Positions 47,703 to 57,361 of a DNA stretch of 64,000 bases are shown one piece after another. Numbering within the stretch: position 1 is the first letter of the stretch; each line of letters begins with the position of its first letter. Under the pieces are notes generated by a model that was not told the origin of the DNA, ran no database searches, and saw only the letters and a program-made list of their open reading frames with translations. Source of the DNA: Leptospira semungkisensis (GTDB taxonomy: Bacteria; Spirochaetota; Leptospiria; Leptospirales; Leptospiraceae); the NCBI RefSeq assembly GCF_004770055.1, contig NZ_RQEP01000019.1, positions 124,001 through 188,000 of the forward strand, given 5' to 3'. The position numbers and the translations under genes were made by a program.

Positions 47703-49040
47703 TTATCCTGCGATATGGATCTCCGAAACTAACATGTCCGGAACCTTAATGGAAGAATAGCTATCCGAATACTCGTTAGAGATCCCACCAATCTTATGCA
47801 ATAGATCGAAATAATTGGTATTCATTGTGATCCGATCCACTGCATGCTCCGGCTTTCCGTTCTTATAATAGATGCCTTGGATCCCGATAGAAATCTCTCC
47901 GGAGACTGCGCTGCAGCCAGCTCCACCTTCCAGTTTTTGGATCAAGATACAATGAGAGTCGGAGGATAAGAGCTCTTCTCGCGACTTTTCTCCCAATGGT
48001 ACAATCATATTAGAAAAAGATGTTCCAGCTCTTCCCGAATAAGACCGAACTCCATGACCGGTAGGCAGGACTCCATCTTTCTTAGAAGATTCTAAGTTAT
48101 AGAGAAAAGATTTCAAAACACCCTTCTCCACTACTTTCGTTTGCGCGGATGTGGGAATTCCTTCGGAATCGATCAGACGAGAACCGGGGTAATCGGGAAT
48201 ATGCGCCTCGCAATGAATGCTTAAAATGGAAGAAGCGATTTCCTTCTCTAATTTTCCAACTAAACGAGAAGATCCCTTTTGCACGGAATCGGCAAAATAA
48301 GGAGAAGAAAACATGCCGAAAATCTGAGGACTGATCCTATTTCCAAATACTATGGAATAGACACCGCTAGGCAGAGGCCTTGCGTCCAAAAGTTCTGTTC
48401 CTCTGTGTGCGGCTTCTTTTGCAATGTACTTAGGATCGAAGAGAGAAATGTCCCTGCCGGAACGATAATAACTTCCCATCTTCTTCACATCCCCGCTAGC
48501 AACCACGAGTCCTGTTCCGCAATAAGCAACGTTTGATTCTTTACGAACAAAGACACCTTTCGAATTTGCGATCAGACTTTGGCTGCTCGTTTTGCCGACT
48601 CCTACATGAGGAACATTCTCCACACGCTTGTCGGAGTTCCAAGAGGCCTCGTCCAAGGCTAGGCCGAGTTCTCTCATCCAGGCGAAGTCCAACTTCTCTA
48701 ATTCCGGATTAAAATGTTTCAGATCTATATTAGGTAATTCTTTAGGAGAAGGAAGTTCCATATCCAGAGGATCCGTAATCTCCGTCTGGTCCATTGCATC
48801 TCGTACCATTTGAGAAAGAGCGTCCTTGCTAAATCTCTCGCTGTAGGAATAACCTGGGCGTGAATTATTGAGTACTCGAATGCCTACTCCTCTGGAGCGG
48901 GAAGTTTCTGTAGAGGTGATCCTTCCTTTGAAGACCTCGATCCCGATATCTTCGGAATCAGTAGCGATCAGGTCGAAAGAATCGATCCCGTATCTCTTTC
49001 CTTCTTCTAATACGAAGCTAGCTGCTTGCTCTAGATTCAT
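47703..49040 (-). CDS. pmbA: PmbA/TldE-like metalloprotease subunit
   Basis: A 445-aa protein of the TldD/PmbA family. It lacks the zinc motif found in its partner, as TldE/PmbA subunits do, and has the family C-terminal region (LLSSDSHCILIQKLEGGAGC). TldD and TldE form a heterodimeric protease that degrades unfolded peptides and can mature some peptide natural products. The start ATG overlaps the stop of tldD as TAATG, so the two subunits are translationally coupled. The gene is cytoplasmic with no signal peptide. Confidence 0.9.
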   Translation of the reverse strand: MNLEQAASFVLEEGKRYGIDSFDLIATDSEDIGIEVFKGRITSTETSRSRGVGIRVLNNSRPGYSYSERFSKDALSQMVRDAMDQTEITDPLDMELPSPKELPNIDLKHFNPELEKLDFAWMRELGLALDEASWNSDKRVENVPHVGVGKTSSQSLIANSKGVFVRKESNVAYCGTGLVVASGDVKKMGSYYRSGRDISLFDPKYIAKEAAHRGTELLDARPLPSGVYSIVFGNRISPQIFGMFSSPYFADSVQKGSSRLVGKLEKEIASSILSIHCEAHIPDYPGSRLIDSEGIPTSAQTKVVEKGVLKSFLYNLESSKKDGVLPTGHGVRSYSGRAGTSFSNMIVPLGEKSREELLSSDSHCILIQKLEGGAGCSAVSGEISIGIQGIYYKNGKPEHAVDRITMNTNYFDLLHKIGGISNEYSDSYSSIKVPDMLVSEIHIAG

Positions 49041-50422
49041 TATCTTCCACCCACTAGGATCTCATCCACCTTGAGAGAAGGTTGCCCGACTGTTACTGGG
49101 ATGGATCCTGAAGAGGCTCCGCAAGTGCCTGCGGCTAGTTCCAGATCCTTCCCAACCATAGAGATCCCAGGAAGTATTTCGTGTCCCTTTCCAATCAAAG
49201 TCGCTCCTCTTACAGGCTCGGCGATCTTTCCGTTTCGGATAACGTATCCTTCTTCCACTGCGAAGTTAAATTCTCCGGTAGCTGGGTTCACCGAACCTCC
49301 ACCCATTCTCTTCGCGTAGAGACCGAAATCCACGGACGCCAACATGGAGTCCATTGTATCATTTCCTGCGGCTATATATGTATTTCTCATGCGAGAAACA
49401 GGAGCGTATTGATAAGATTCTCTTCTCCCGCTTCCTGTTCTGGGCACTCCGGTTTCCAAAGAACCGACTCTGTCCGATAAATATCCTTTCAAAACACCAT
49501 TCTGAATGAGTAAAGTTCTTTGAGTCGGCATTCCTTCGTCATCGACTCGAATGGTTCCGTACTGATCTTCGATAGTACCATCATCATATGCGGTCAAACA
49601 AGACTGGGCGATCTGCTCTCCAAGTTTTCCAACGAAGGGGGAAGATTTTTTGCGGATGGCTTCCGTCTCTAACGGATGACCGCAGGCTTCATGAAAGATC
49701 ACTCCTCCGAAACCATTTCCCATGATCACCGGCATTTTCTTTCCTTCGATATAGCCTGCATCCAACATAAAGAGTGCTCTTTCTCCAGCACTTCTTGCTA
49801 ATTCTTCGACAGGGAGACTTTCGAAAAATTCGAAACCCTTTACTGCTCCGGGAGATTCGCTTGCTACGAATCTTTCTCCCGATTTTTCAGCAGTCACTGA
49901 AAGATAGAATCTACTGCGAACTCTTAGATCTTCTACAAACAGACCTTCCGAATTTGCGATCAGAACATTTGTGACTATATCGGAAGCACTTACTCCCACT
50001 TGCACGATCTTAGAAGATACCTTGCGAGCAATATGGTCCGCCGTTTGCAAAAGTTCTAATTTTCGAAAGGGAGCAACCTTTCTAGGATCATGAACTCTTG
50101 GCGAAAAAGAATATTTAGAAGAAGATCCAGCAAGTGTAAACGCTCCGGAAGAAGCGGCTCCTTCTCCCCTTGAATCTGCAAGCAAGTTTATTAAGGAAAG
50201 TAAATGTTCCAGATCATCATTGCTCGTATAAGCGTAGAGAACATCCGTACCATAGATCAGGCGGATCCCTATCCCATAATCGGTTGCGGCAAGAGATTGT
50301 TCGATCTTTTGATCTCTAAGTGCGATGGAAGAATTTCTGGATTCTTCTTCGTAGATCTCTACGAAGTCAGCCTTTCGTTTCTTTCCGGCATCTATCAGTG
50401 TTTCAATATTGGATGGATTCAT
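49040..50422 (-). CDS. tldD: TldD metalloprotease subunit
   Basis: A 460-aa catalytic partner of the PmbA-like protein. The zinc motif HEACGH (H244-E245...H249) is present, followed by PLETEAIRKKSSPFVGK. The C-terminus has GTCGASSGSIPVTVGQPSL as in TldD. Substrates in leptospires are unknown; no gene for a ribosomally made peptide is visible beside it. It ends in TAATG, joined to the PmbA gene. Confidence 0.93.
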   Translation of the reverse strand: MNPSNIETLIDAGKKRKADFVEIYEEESRNSSIALRDQKIEQSLAATDYGIGIRLIYGTDVLYAYTSNDDLEHLLSLINLLADSRGEGAASSGAFTLAGSSSKYSFSPRVHDPRKVAPFRKLELLQTADHIARKVSSKIVQVGVSASDIVTNVLIANSEGLFVEDLRVRSRFYLSVTAEKSGERFVASESPGAVKGFEFFESLPVEELARSAGERALFMLDAGYIEGKKMPVIMGNGFGGVIFHEACGHPLETEAIRKKSSPFVGKLGEQIAQSCLTAYDDGTIEDQYGTIRVDDEGMPTQRTLLIQNGVLKGYLSDRVGSLETGVPRTGSGRRESYQYAPVSRMRNTYIAAGNDTMDSMLASVDFGLYAKRMGGGSVNPATGEFNFAVEEGYVIRNGKIAEPVRGATLIGKGHEILPGISMVGKDLELAAGTCGASSGSIPVTVGQPSLKVDEILVGGR

Positions 50423-50476
50423 GACCTTTTACTTTAGACAGATATTTTAGAATTAAATCTAAGTAGCTTTATGGAT

Positions 50477-50899
50477 TCACTCGAATTTAGGAAAAGGAAT
50501 ACCGACCGGCGCCTGGGCCAAACCTTCCAATGCCTGTCGAATGTACTCCGGTCCCTTGATCTCTTCGTATCTAGGAACCAAATGAAAATGCATATGAGCA
50601 ACCTTTTCGGCGACTAAGACTGTATAAATCTTTGGAGGAGAAAACCTTTCCTGGATCCAGTCCGTAGCAAAGCGCAAAGTCTCTCCTAAATCCTCGAACT
50701 CCTTAGGGTCCCACTCCGCATATTTTTCTCTATGAGAAATCAATTCCACGTACAAATAACCGGGGATATTCTTTTCAGAGGGAGAATGGCGAACAATAAA
50801 GGAATCGTTTCTGAGGATCAGTCCCGGGATCTCTTTTTGAGAGAGAATATTGCAGATCGGACAATCGGGAGAATGTTTTGGAGAAGAACCTTGGGACAA
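50477..50899 (-). CDS. HIT-family nucleotide-binding protein
   Basis: A 140-aa protein with the histidine triad H102-M-H104-F-H106 (HMHFHLVPRYE) and an N-terminal CPIC (13-16) that may bind zinc. HIT proteins hydrolyse dinucleoside polyphosphates or aminoacyl-adenylates. The TldD gene lies 54 bases downstream and the preceding hypothetical gene 3 bases upstream. Confidence 0.9.
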   Translation of the reverse strand: MSQGSSPKHSPDCPICNILSQKEIPGLILRNDSFIVRHSPSEKNIPGYLYVELISHREKYAEWDPKEFEDLGETLRFATDWIQERFSPPKIYTVLVAEKVAHMHFHLVPRYEEIKGPEYIRQALEGLAQAPVGIPFPKFE

Positions 50900-50902
50900 A
50901 AA

Positions 50903-51376
50903 TTAGACTCCGGAACCTTGAGAAATATAGGTCTTGTACTTTTCATATACTCTCAAGATATAATTCAGATCGGAGCAAAAACGAATGATGCATCGATAGA
51001 AATGGTATCTTTCCATTCCTTCCAAATTCCCGTCTGGATCCGGTTTATTTTCTCGAAGAAGTGACTTAAGCATCCCGAAGAACATCGCTCTTTCTCTCTT
51101 ATTGTATCCCTCTTGGGAATAACGAACCCCTTCTAAGATATTTACGAATTTATTTGCAGAAGAATGAAATGCTTCTGAATCCGTTAGAAATTTTTCGACT
51201 TCTTCTGGGGAGAAGGTAGAAAGATAATCATGAAATAATGTAAGTTGAATGGCCTCGACCAGAGATTGTGTCTTGGCCTTGGTCTCCGTATAAAAAGGAG
51301 TTTGAATGCTATATTCTACGAAATCCTGCCAGGAAGATTTAGTAGTCTGGATTTTGTGAAGATCTTGGAGGCTCAT
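50903..51376 (-). CDS. hypothetical protein, 157 aa
   Basis: A soluble, helical protein with no signal or membrane segment. Recognisable stretches are FSPEEVEKFLTDSEAFHSSANKF and RYHFYRCIIRFCSDL. It ends 3 bases before the HIT gene, so the two are surely in one transcript. The family is unknown to me, and co-transcription is the only clue. Confidence 0.7.
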   Translation of the reverse strand: MSLQDLHKIQTTKSSWQDFVEYSIQTPFYTETKAKTQSLVEAIQLTLFHDYLSTFSPEEVEKFLTDSEAFHSSANKFVNILEGVRYSQEGYNKRERAMFFGMLKSLLRENKPDPDGNLEGMERYHFYRCIIRFCSDLNYILRVYEKYKTYISQGSGV

Positions 51377-51443
51377 ATTTTTTAAAGCTTTTCAGTTTGG
51401 GGTTTTCGATTATGGTTTGAGTAATACAGGATCAAAGGCCCCT

Positions 51444-52283
51444 ATGTCAAAGGTTTTACGCAGAGTCGTTCCGCTTTTATTTCTATTCTTTCCATTGGCA
51501 TTATTCTCGGCGGAAAAATCCCCCGAAGAAGTATGGAACTCCTTTCTTGAATGGTCCGGACATCCTGTTCTTGTGGAAGAAAGGATGGTTAGAGTCCTTT
51601 CCATCGAATATCTCCAAGAATTGCGAAAAGACACCGAAGAGATGTTGGATTACCTTCTCACCAATTCTCCGTATTTGGATGCCAAACAAAAGGCTAAAAG
51701 TGAGAAGCTCAAAGAACAACTCAAAAGTTTAAAGATCCTAGAAGGAATTCAATACAAACTCCCTGGAAAAGAATGGGAGACCGTTCTCTTGGAAAAAGGG
51801 AATTTCCCGGAATCTTATTACGAATTCGAGACTAGCAAATTAAAGATCAGATATGTATTCAAGAGCCTTCCCTATAGGCCCGTTTCTAAATGGAGAGAAT
51901 TGAAACTGCAAGGTAGCTTCTTTCTATATTCCGAATCGGGGGCTTTACTTCTCACTAAGACCTCGCCTGATTTTCCGATCAAGAATTTTGACATGAGAGA
52001 GATACGCGCTTATTACGAAACGGAAAAGAAGCACAGACAAGATGTCAAAAAGATCTCTGAGAATGGAACAGAGCTATATTACTTTGCAAATCACAATGTA
52101 ATTCCCTTCTATGCATTACTTCTTTCTAAAGTTCTCCTAATCTTTGCATCCTTCATTATATTTTCTTTATATATAAGAAGGTTCTGGACCTTCTTAAGGG
52201 ATCAAACCAGAAGGAGCCGCAAGGCAGAAGCCTCTTATCTTAGGGGTAAGGAAAAGGTAGAGGGTCGTTTTCTCTCGGAATAG
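51444..52283 (+). CDS. hypothetical exported protein with a C-terminal TM helix, 279 aa
   Basis: Signal peptide (about 1-23, ending LFSAE), a charged helical and beta region with EVWNSFLEWSGHPV, and one TM helix near residues 222-245 before a basic cytoplasmic tail (RRSRKAE). It is probably a periplasmic domain anchored at the C-terminus. ATG at 51444 has AAAGG upstream. An earlier in-frame start would spoil the signal peptide. I do not recognise a family. Confidence 0.75.
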   Translation: MSKVLRRVVPLLFLFFPLALFSAEKSPEEVWNSFLEWSGHPVLVEERMVRVLSIEYLQELRKDTEEMLDYLLTNSPYLDAKQKAKSEKLKEQLKSLKILEGIQYKLPGKEWETVLLEKGNFPESYYEFETSKLKIRYVFKSLPYRPVSKWRELKLQGSFFLYSESGALLLTKTSPDFPIKNFDMREIRAYYETEKKHRQDVKKISENGTELYYFANHNVIPFYALLLSKVLLIFASFIIFSLYIRRFWTFLRDQTRRSRKAEASYLRGKEKVEGRFLSE

Positions 52284-52319
52284 GCCGGATTTTCAAGGTC
52301 CAAAATACCTTCCAGCATA

Positions 52320-52341
52320 TTTGCTATACAAATATTTGTAT
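52320..52341 (+). promoter_or_regulatory. LexA (SOS) box upstream of recA
   Basis: TTTGCTATACAAA (52320-52332) fits the leptospiral LexA box TTTG-N5-CAAA. It overlaps a perfect 16-base palindrome, ATACAAATATTTGTAT (52326-52341). It lies about 190 bases before the recA start, as expected for SOS control of recA. Confidence 0.8.
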
Positions 52342-52530
52342 TTTTTTCATCCCTCTCTTTGTTTTTTGGGTGACATAAGAAAATATAGGAGAGAAACTTT
52401 TCCCAGGGAATCGAAGTGTTTTTTCCTGGGGTTCTGGAATTTGTCCGGGGTCCTAGTATACTTCTATCTATAAAGAGATTAGGTTCCCTGCAAAATTTAC
52501 GCGCAGTATTCAATCAAGGAGAACCGGGTC

Positions 52531-53646
52531 TTGGCAAGAGAAGGAGCTAAAGAGTCCATGAAAAAGCAAAAAGAAGAAGCCCAAGGTCTGGATGATTCCA
52601 AACGCCAGGCTATAGACCAAGCAATGACCCAGATCGAAAAACAATTCGGCAAGGGTTCCATTATGCGTTTAGGTTCGGCTTCCGCAAGCGCAGTCGCGCC
52701 TGTAATTCCCACCGGATCCTTGGATCTGGATATAGCACTTGGGATTGGCGGTTATCCTCTGGGTAGGATTGTAGAGATCTATGGACCGGAATCTTCCGGA
52801 AAGACCACTCTCACCCTTTCAGCAATTGCAGAAGCACAAAGAAGAGGCGGAGTCGCTGCCTTTATCGATGCGGAGCATGCCCTGGATCCGGCATACGCAA
52901 AGAAATTAGGAGTCAATTTAGAAGAGCTTCTGGTTTCTCAACCGGACAATGGAGAGGAAGCATTAGAAATTTGTGAATCTCTAGTACGAAGCAATGCAAT
53001 TGATATCGTAGTTGTGGATTCAGTTGCCGCATTGGTTCCTAAGGCTGAGATCGAAGGAGATATGGGAGATTCCCATATGGGTCTACAAGCAAGACTTATG
53101 TCCCAAGCACTTCGAAAATTGACCGGAACCATTTCCAAGTCCAAGACTGTCGTTATCTTCATCAACCAGATCCGTATGAAGATCGGAGTCATGTTCGGTT
53201 CACCGGAAACTACTACAGGTGGAAACGCTTTAAAGTTTTATAGTACGGTTCGATTGGACATCCGTAAGATCGAGACCTTAAAAGAGAAGGAAGAAGCTAC
53301 CGGAAACAGGGTACGTGTAAAAGTTGTAAAAAACAAAATGGCACCCCCTTTCCGTCAGGCAGAATTCGACATAATCTATAACACTGGAATTAGTCGAGAA
53401 AGTTCTCTCGTTGACTTAGGGGTAAAACACGACATTATTAGTAAATCCGGGGCCTGGTATTCTTATAATACGGAGAAGATCGGCCAAGGAAAAGAAGCCG
53501 CTAAGGAATTCCTAAAAGCGAATCCTGAAATTGCGTTCCAAGTAGAGAATATGGTTCGCGATCTGAATGGATTACCTCCTTTAGCGCCGGAAGGGAAACT
53601 TCCAAATCCTGCCCCTACCGAAGAAGCTCAAAAAGCAGCAGGTTAA
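52531..53646 (+). CDS. recA: recombinase A
   Basis: A 371-aa recombinase for homologous repair and SOS induction (it triggers LexA self-cleavage). Walker A is GPESSGKT (85-92), and [20 protein letters not shown] forms the L2-loop region. The start is TTG, supported by AAGGAG about 9 bases upstream. An ATG at 52558 also has a GGAG and would remove nine residues. The C-terminus lacks the strongly acidic tail of E. coli RecA. The gene has its own terminator and LexA box. Confidence 0.97.
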   Translation: MAREGAKESMKKQKEEAQGLDDSKRQAIDQAMTQIEKQFGKGSIMRLGSASASAVAPVIPTGSLDLDIALGIGGYPLGRIVEIYGPESSGKTTLTLSAIAEAQRRGGVAAFIDAEHALDPAYAKKLGVNLEELLVSQPDNGEEALEICESLVRSNAIDIVVVDSVAALVPKAEIEGDMGDSHMGLQARLMSQALRKLTGTISKSKTVVIFINQIRMKIGVMFGSPETTTGGNALKFYSTVRLDIRKIETLKEKEEATGNRVRVKVVKNKMAPPFRQAEFDIIYNTGISRESSLVDLGVKHDIISKSGAWYSYNTEKIGQGKEAAKEFLKANPEIAFQVENMVRDLNGLPPLAPEGKLPNPAPTEEAQKAAG

Positions 53647-53681
53647 TTATACTACTGGCTTTCTTTTTAGAAACCATTGAC

Positions 53682-53711
53682 CGCCGGATGAAACTCATCC
53701 GGCGTTTTTTT
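53682..53711 (+). terminator. hairpin terminator after recA
   Basis: A perfect 10-bp stem (CGCCGGATGA with TCATCCGGCG) with a 3-base loop is followed by seven T residues, 35 bases after the recA stop. Confidence 0.92.
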
Positions 53712-53774
53712 ATTCCAAGACTGATCCGGTTTTCCAAAATTGCACCAAACCCATCTCTTCCATAAGGATAGTAA

Positions 53775-54785
53775 ATGTCAGAGATCAGCATTATAGGAGC
53801 CGGCGGTTTTACCGGTAAGGAATTACTAGGGCTCATCGCGAGACATCCTAAGTACAAGACAGTTCATATCACTAGCGATAAACTCGCAGGAAAATCTCTC
53901 TCAGAAGTTTTTCCGGATCTTGTTTCTCCTGAAAATCTGATCTTCAAACGACATGAGGACGAAGTGCCGAAAGGCTCTCTGGTAGTTCTCGCCGTTCCGA
54001 ACGAGGCCTCTCTCGAATTGACTCCAAAGTTTTTAGATAAGGGTCATAAGGTAATCGATCTTTCCGGAGTGTATCGCCTCCACGATCAGTCTCTATTCGA
54101 AAAGAATTATAAACTAAAGCACACTAGCTTTTCTTTAACGGACAAAGCTGTCTTTGGGATCCCAGAGATCTTCAGAGATAAATTAAAGGGGACGGATTTC
54201 GTTTCGAATCCTGGTTGCTTCTCCACATCTGTTATCTTGGCTCTGTATTTGCTAGGCGATCTGAGAAAGAAACTTCGCCCAAGGGTTATTGCAGATTGCA
54301 AATCTGGCATTAGCGGCGCAGGGGGAAGAGTCGAGGATGGAGGCTTCTCCTTTAATAGCGTGTATGAGAATTTCAGAGCCTATAAGATACTTTCTCATCA
54401 GCACGAACCGGAAATCCAAGAATATTGTTTTGCGGGTTCTGGCCTAGCGCATCCCGAGATCCTATTTGTTCCACATTTACTTCCCGTTTACAGAGGGATC
54501 TTATCCACTATTTACTTGGAAGCGGATTCGGAAGATCTGCCCATTCTTCAGACCTTGAAAGAGAATTCCAAATCGGAACCCTTTATCAGGATCAGAGAAA
54601 CTCCCGAGGAGATAGATCTGGCAAAAGTAAGCCAAACGAATTTCTTGGATATCTCTGCGAGAGTTAGAGGAAAGAATATCACCATCGTCTCCGCATTGGA
54701 TAATTTAATGAAGGGAGCTGCGAGCCAGGCATTACAAAATATCAATTTAATGCTGGGTGAACCTGAAACTCTCGGACTGCTTTAA
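53775..54785 (+). CDS. argC: N-acetyl-gamma-glutamyl-phosphate reductase
   Basis: NADPH-dependent reduction of N-acetylglutamyl-phosphate in arginine synthesis. At 336 aa it has the usual length. The Rossmann start IIGAGGFTG and the catalytic C148 in NPGCFSTSV are visible. The late histidine-containing region [15 protein letters not shown] also fits. ATG follows ATAAGGATAG. The acyl-CoA synthetase gene starts 11 bases later, although the pathways are unrelated. Confidence 0.94.
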   Translation: MSEISIIGAGGFTGKELLGLIARHPKYKTVHITSDKLAGKSLSEVFPDLVSPENLIFKRHEDEVPKGSLVVLAVPNEASLELTPKFLDKGHKVIDLSGVYRLHDQSLFEKNYKLKHTSFSLTDKAVFGIPEIFRDKLKGTDFVSNPGCFSTSVILALYLLGDLRKKLRPRVIADCKSGISGAGGRVEDGGFSFNSVYENFRAYKILSHQHEPEIQEYCFAGSGLAHPEILFVPHLLPVYRGILSTIYLEADSEDLPILQTLKENSKSEPFIRIRETPEEIDLAKVSQTNFLDISARVRGKNITIVSALDNLMKGAASQALQNINLMLGEPETLGLL

Positions 54786-54796
54786 TTTAAATTCAA

Positions 54797-56725
54797 ATGG
54801 AAAAGAGAAGTATTTACCATCTGGTTCGGGATTCCTGCATTCACTACAAGGATAGACCCTTTCAGTGGATTTGGGATGAGACTCACAAGAGTTTTTCGGG
54901 TGTCTCTTATTCGGAGTGGTTTGCAAGGTTAGAAGATCTCTCCGCATTCTTTCGATCCAAGAATGTAAGCAAGGGAGATAAGATCGGTTTATTCTGCGAT
55001 AACCGAACGGAATGGGCATTGTGCTCCTTCTCAATCATGAGCGCGGGTGCTGCGGATGTACCGAGGGGCTGCGACGCAAGCGAAGAAGAGATCTTTTATA
55101 TCCTAAATCATACAGAAGCAAAGATTGCCTTCATTGAAAAAGAACAGGTACTTCTCAAATTGGAAAAGGTATTAGATCGACTCGGCTCCTTAGAGACAAT
55201 CGTTCTAATTGAATCTGAGGAAAGCTTTCCTTCCTTAGCTAAGATCCGATCTTCCAGGCCCAAACACCATTTCATCGATCTAGAGACTGCAATATCAGAA
55301 GGCAGCAATTGGATTTCCAAAAAGGGAAAAACGCAATTGCATTCTATCGGAGAATCTCTGACTCATGATGACATTGCAACCATCATCTATACTTCCGGCA
55401 CCACAGGCGTTCCCAAGGGAGTCGTATTAAAGCATCGTTCCTTTACCTGGACAGTGGATCAGCTCCAACAATTCGTTCCTGCAAACCATTCCGATCGGAT
55501 CGTAGTATTTCTTCCTCCTTGGCATATTGCGGAGAGGATCTTGGAAACTACTCTTCTCTCCATGGGAGCCTCCTCTGCTTGTTCAAATGTGGCTCAGTTG
55601 ACCAGGGATTTTGAGATCATCAAGCCCACTGTATTAGTTTCCGTTCCTAGAGTTTGGGAAGCTTTGTATCGAAGGATCTGGGATAAGGCAGCTAAAACTT
55701 CTACTCTTAAATATACTATCTTCTCTATTGCGGTAAGAATCGCCGAATTCTATAATTCTCTCTTGGATACGGTAACCGGCAACTTCTCCGAGACAAAAGA
55801 AGCGAATAAAGAAGAATATCTAACGGATAAGTTCGTAGCGATCTCTCTTCTTCCTATATTCTATTTTTTGAATATGATTGCTCAGAAAGTATTGGGGCCA
55901 GTCAGGGCTCTTTTTGGCGGAAAACTACGCTTCGCATTTTGTGGGGCGGGTGCTATGCCGCCAAAAATCCAGTTTTTCTTTCGCTCCATGGGTGTTCCCA
56001 TTATTGAAACCTATGGCATGACGGAAACTACAGGAATGGGTGCTTTGGGAGATTTTCCAATTCCTAAGACAGGTTCCATTGGCTCAGTTTTCCCGGGAGC
56101 TCATATCAAACTTGTGGATGAGAAAGGAGTTGTGGTTTCTAAGCCGGGAGTAAAAGGGATCGCTTGGCACAAGGGCCCTCACGTTACTGCAGGTTACTAT
56201 AAGAATCCTTCTCTTACTGAAACGAATTTCTCGGATGGTTGGTTTAACTCGGGAGATCTATTCGTTTGGACCAAAACGGGAGAATTAAAATTTGCAGGCA
56301 GGGCAAAGGATACCATCGTCCTTTCTTCCGGTGAAAATGTAGAACCGGAGCCGATCGAAGCTAAGATCCTGGAAACTGGCTGGGCTCTTTCTACCGTGAT
56401 CGTAGGCCAGGATCAGAAGTTTTTAGCCGCTCTAATCGTTCCTGACTTCAATAAACTCAAAGAGCATTTTTCCTCCCAAGGGATTCAGCTTCCATCTTCC
56501 CATTCCGAACTGATAAAGGATCCAAAAGTGACCCGATTCTACAAGGATCTGATCCGGGATGCGATTTCGGATAAAAATGGTTTCAAAGTCTTCGAAAAAG
56601 TTGCTGACTTCCGACTTTTGGATAAGGAATTCGAAAAAGGAAAAGAACTCACGGAAACCATGAAAGTGAAAAGAAATAAGGTTGCAGAACTTTATGAGGA
56701 TCTGATAAAAACGATCTTCGCTTGA
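54797..56725 (+). CDS. AMP-forming long-chain acyl-CoA synthetase family protein
   Basis: A 642-aa adenylate-forming enzyme, which would activate fatty acids to acyl-CoA. The P-loop-like motif YTSGTTGVPKG (198-208), the adenylate site ETYGMTETTGMG and a DTIVLSSGENVEP region (C-terminal hinge) are seen. A hydrophobic stretch (about 345-375) suggests membrane association. Leptospires use long-chain fatty acids as carbon source, which fits. The nucleosidase gene begins within or just after its stop codon. Confidence 0.93.
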   Translation: MEKRSIYHLVRDSCIHYKDRPFQWIWDETHKSFSGVSYSEWFARLEDLSAFFRSKNVSKGDKIGLFCDNRTEWALCSFSIMSAGAADVPRGCDASEEEIFYILNHTEAKIAFIEKEQVLLKLEKVLDRLGSLETIVLIESEESFPSLAKIRSSRPKHHFIDLETAISEGSNWISKKGKTQLHSIGESLTHDDIATIIYTSGTTGVPKGVVLKHRSFTWTVDQLQQFVPANHSDRIVVFLPPWHIAERILETTLLSMGASSACSNVAQLTRDFEIIKPTVLVSVPRVWEALYRRIWDKAAKTSTLKYTIFSIAVRIAEFYNSLLDTVTGNFSETKEANKEEYLTDKFVAISLLPIFYFLNMIAQKVLGPVRALFGGKLRFAFCGAGAMPPKIQFFFRSMGVPIIETYGMTETTGMGALGDFPIPKTGSIGSVFPGAHIKLVDEKGVVVSKPGVKGIAWHKGPHVTAGYYKNPSLTETNFSDGWFNSGDLFVWTKTGELKFAGRAKDTIVLSSGENVEPEPIEAKILETGWALSTVIVGQDQKFLAALIVPDFNKLKEHFSSQGIQLPSSHSELIKDPKVTRFYKDLIRDAISDKNGFKVFEKVADFRLLDKEFEKGKELTETMKVKRNKVAELYEDLIKTIFA

Positions 56726-56730
56726 TCCAA

Positions 56731-57360
56731 ATGAGTCATTCTACTTTCCAAGATATTCTTTTCTGCGGAGCCTTCTCGGGCGAAATCGATAAACTAAAAT
56801 CGGAATCCGGGATCTGGACCTTCGAAACCGGAGTGGGAGACCTTGAGGCTGCAGTCAATCTGCAGAAATATCTTTCCCAAAGCGATACCCCCAAGCCGAA
56901 AGCTGTCATTAGCATAGGATCTGCCGGCGTATACTCTTCTGTGCCTCGCAAAGATTGGGAAGGCAAGTTCGGAATTTCCCGAGTATTCGTGAATTATGAG
57001 ATCGCGTATCTGGACAAGAAGGTCCGAATCCCTGACAATATGAATCTGAAATACGATTTCTTAGATTTCGAATTCCCTTTTGCAGGGGCGGAATTCTTGG
57101 AATTGGGGACCAATGGGACCGGCTCCGTCACCCTGGACGATTTAAGCCCTAGGGCTCTGGAGCGGATCAAAACCGAGGGAATCGGTTTCGAGAATATGGA
57201 GGCCTTCGGGCTCGCAAAGGTTTGCAAGACTTTGGACATCCAATTCGGCGCAATCTACGCGCTTACGAATAAGGTAGGTCCTAAAGGAAGCGAAGAATGG
57301 AAACTCTCCTGGAGAAAGCATTCTGACAGGCTCCAAGAGAGGATCTTAAGTTCTATCTAA
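56731..57360 (+). CDS. nucleoside hydrolase of the MTAN/futalosine-hydrolase family
   Basis: About 209 aa. Family marks are GVGDLEAA near the start, ENMEAFGLAK with the active-site glutamate, and ALTNKVGP, where futalosine hydrolase (MqnB) has a similar N-x-VG while MTAN has an aspartate. It probably cuts futalosine in the menaquinone pathway, but other purine nucleosidases are possible. ATG at 56731 is preferred. A TTG at 56722 overlaps the preceding TGA. It ends one base from the convergent patatin gene. Confidence 0.78.
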   Translation: MSHSTFQDILFCGAFSGEIDKLKSESGIWTFETGVGDLEAAVNLQKYLSQSDTPKPKAVISIGSAGVYSSVPRKDWEGKFGISRVFVNYEIAYLDKKVRIPDNMNLKYDFLDFEFPFAGAEFLELGTNGTGSVTLDDLSPRALERIKTEGIGFENMEAFGLAKVCKTLDIQFGAIYALTNKVGPKGSEEWKLSWRKHSDRLQERILSSI

Positions 57361-57361
57361 T

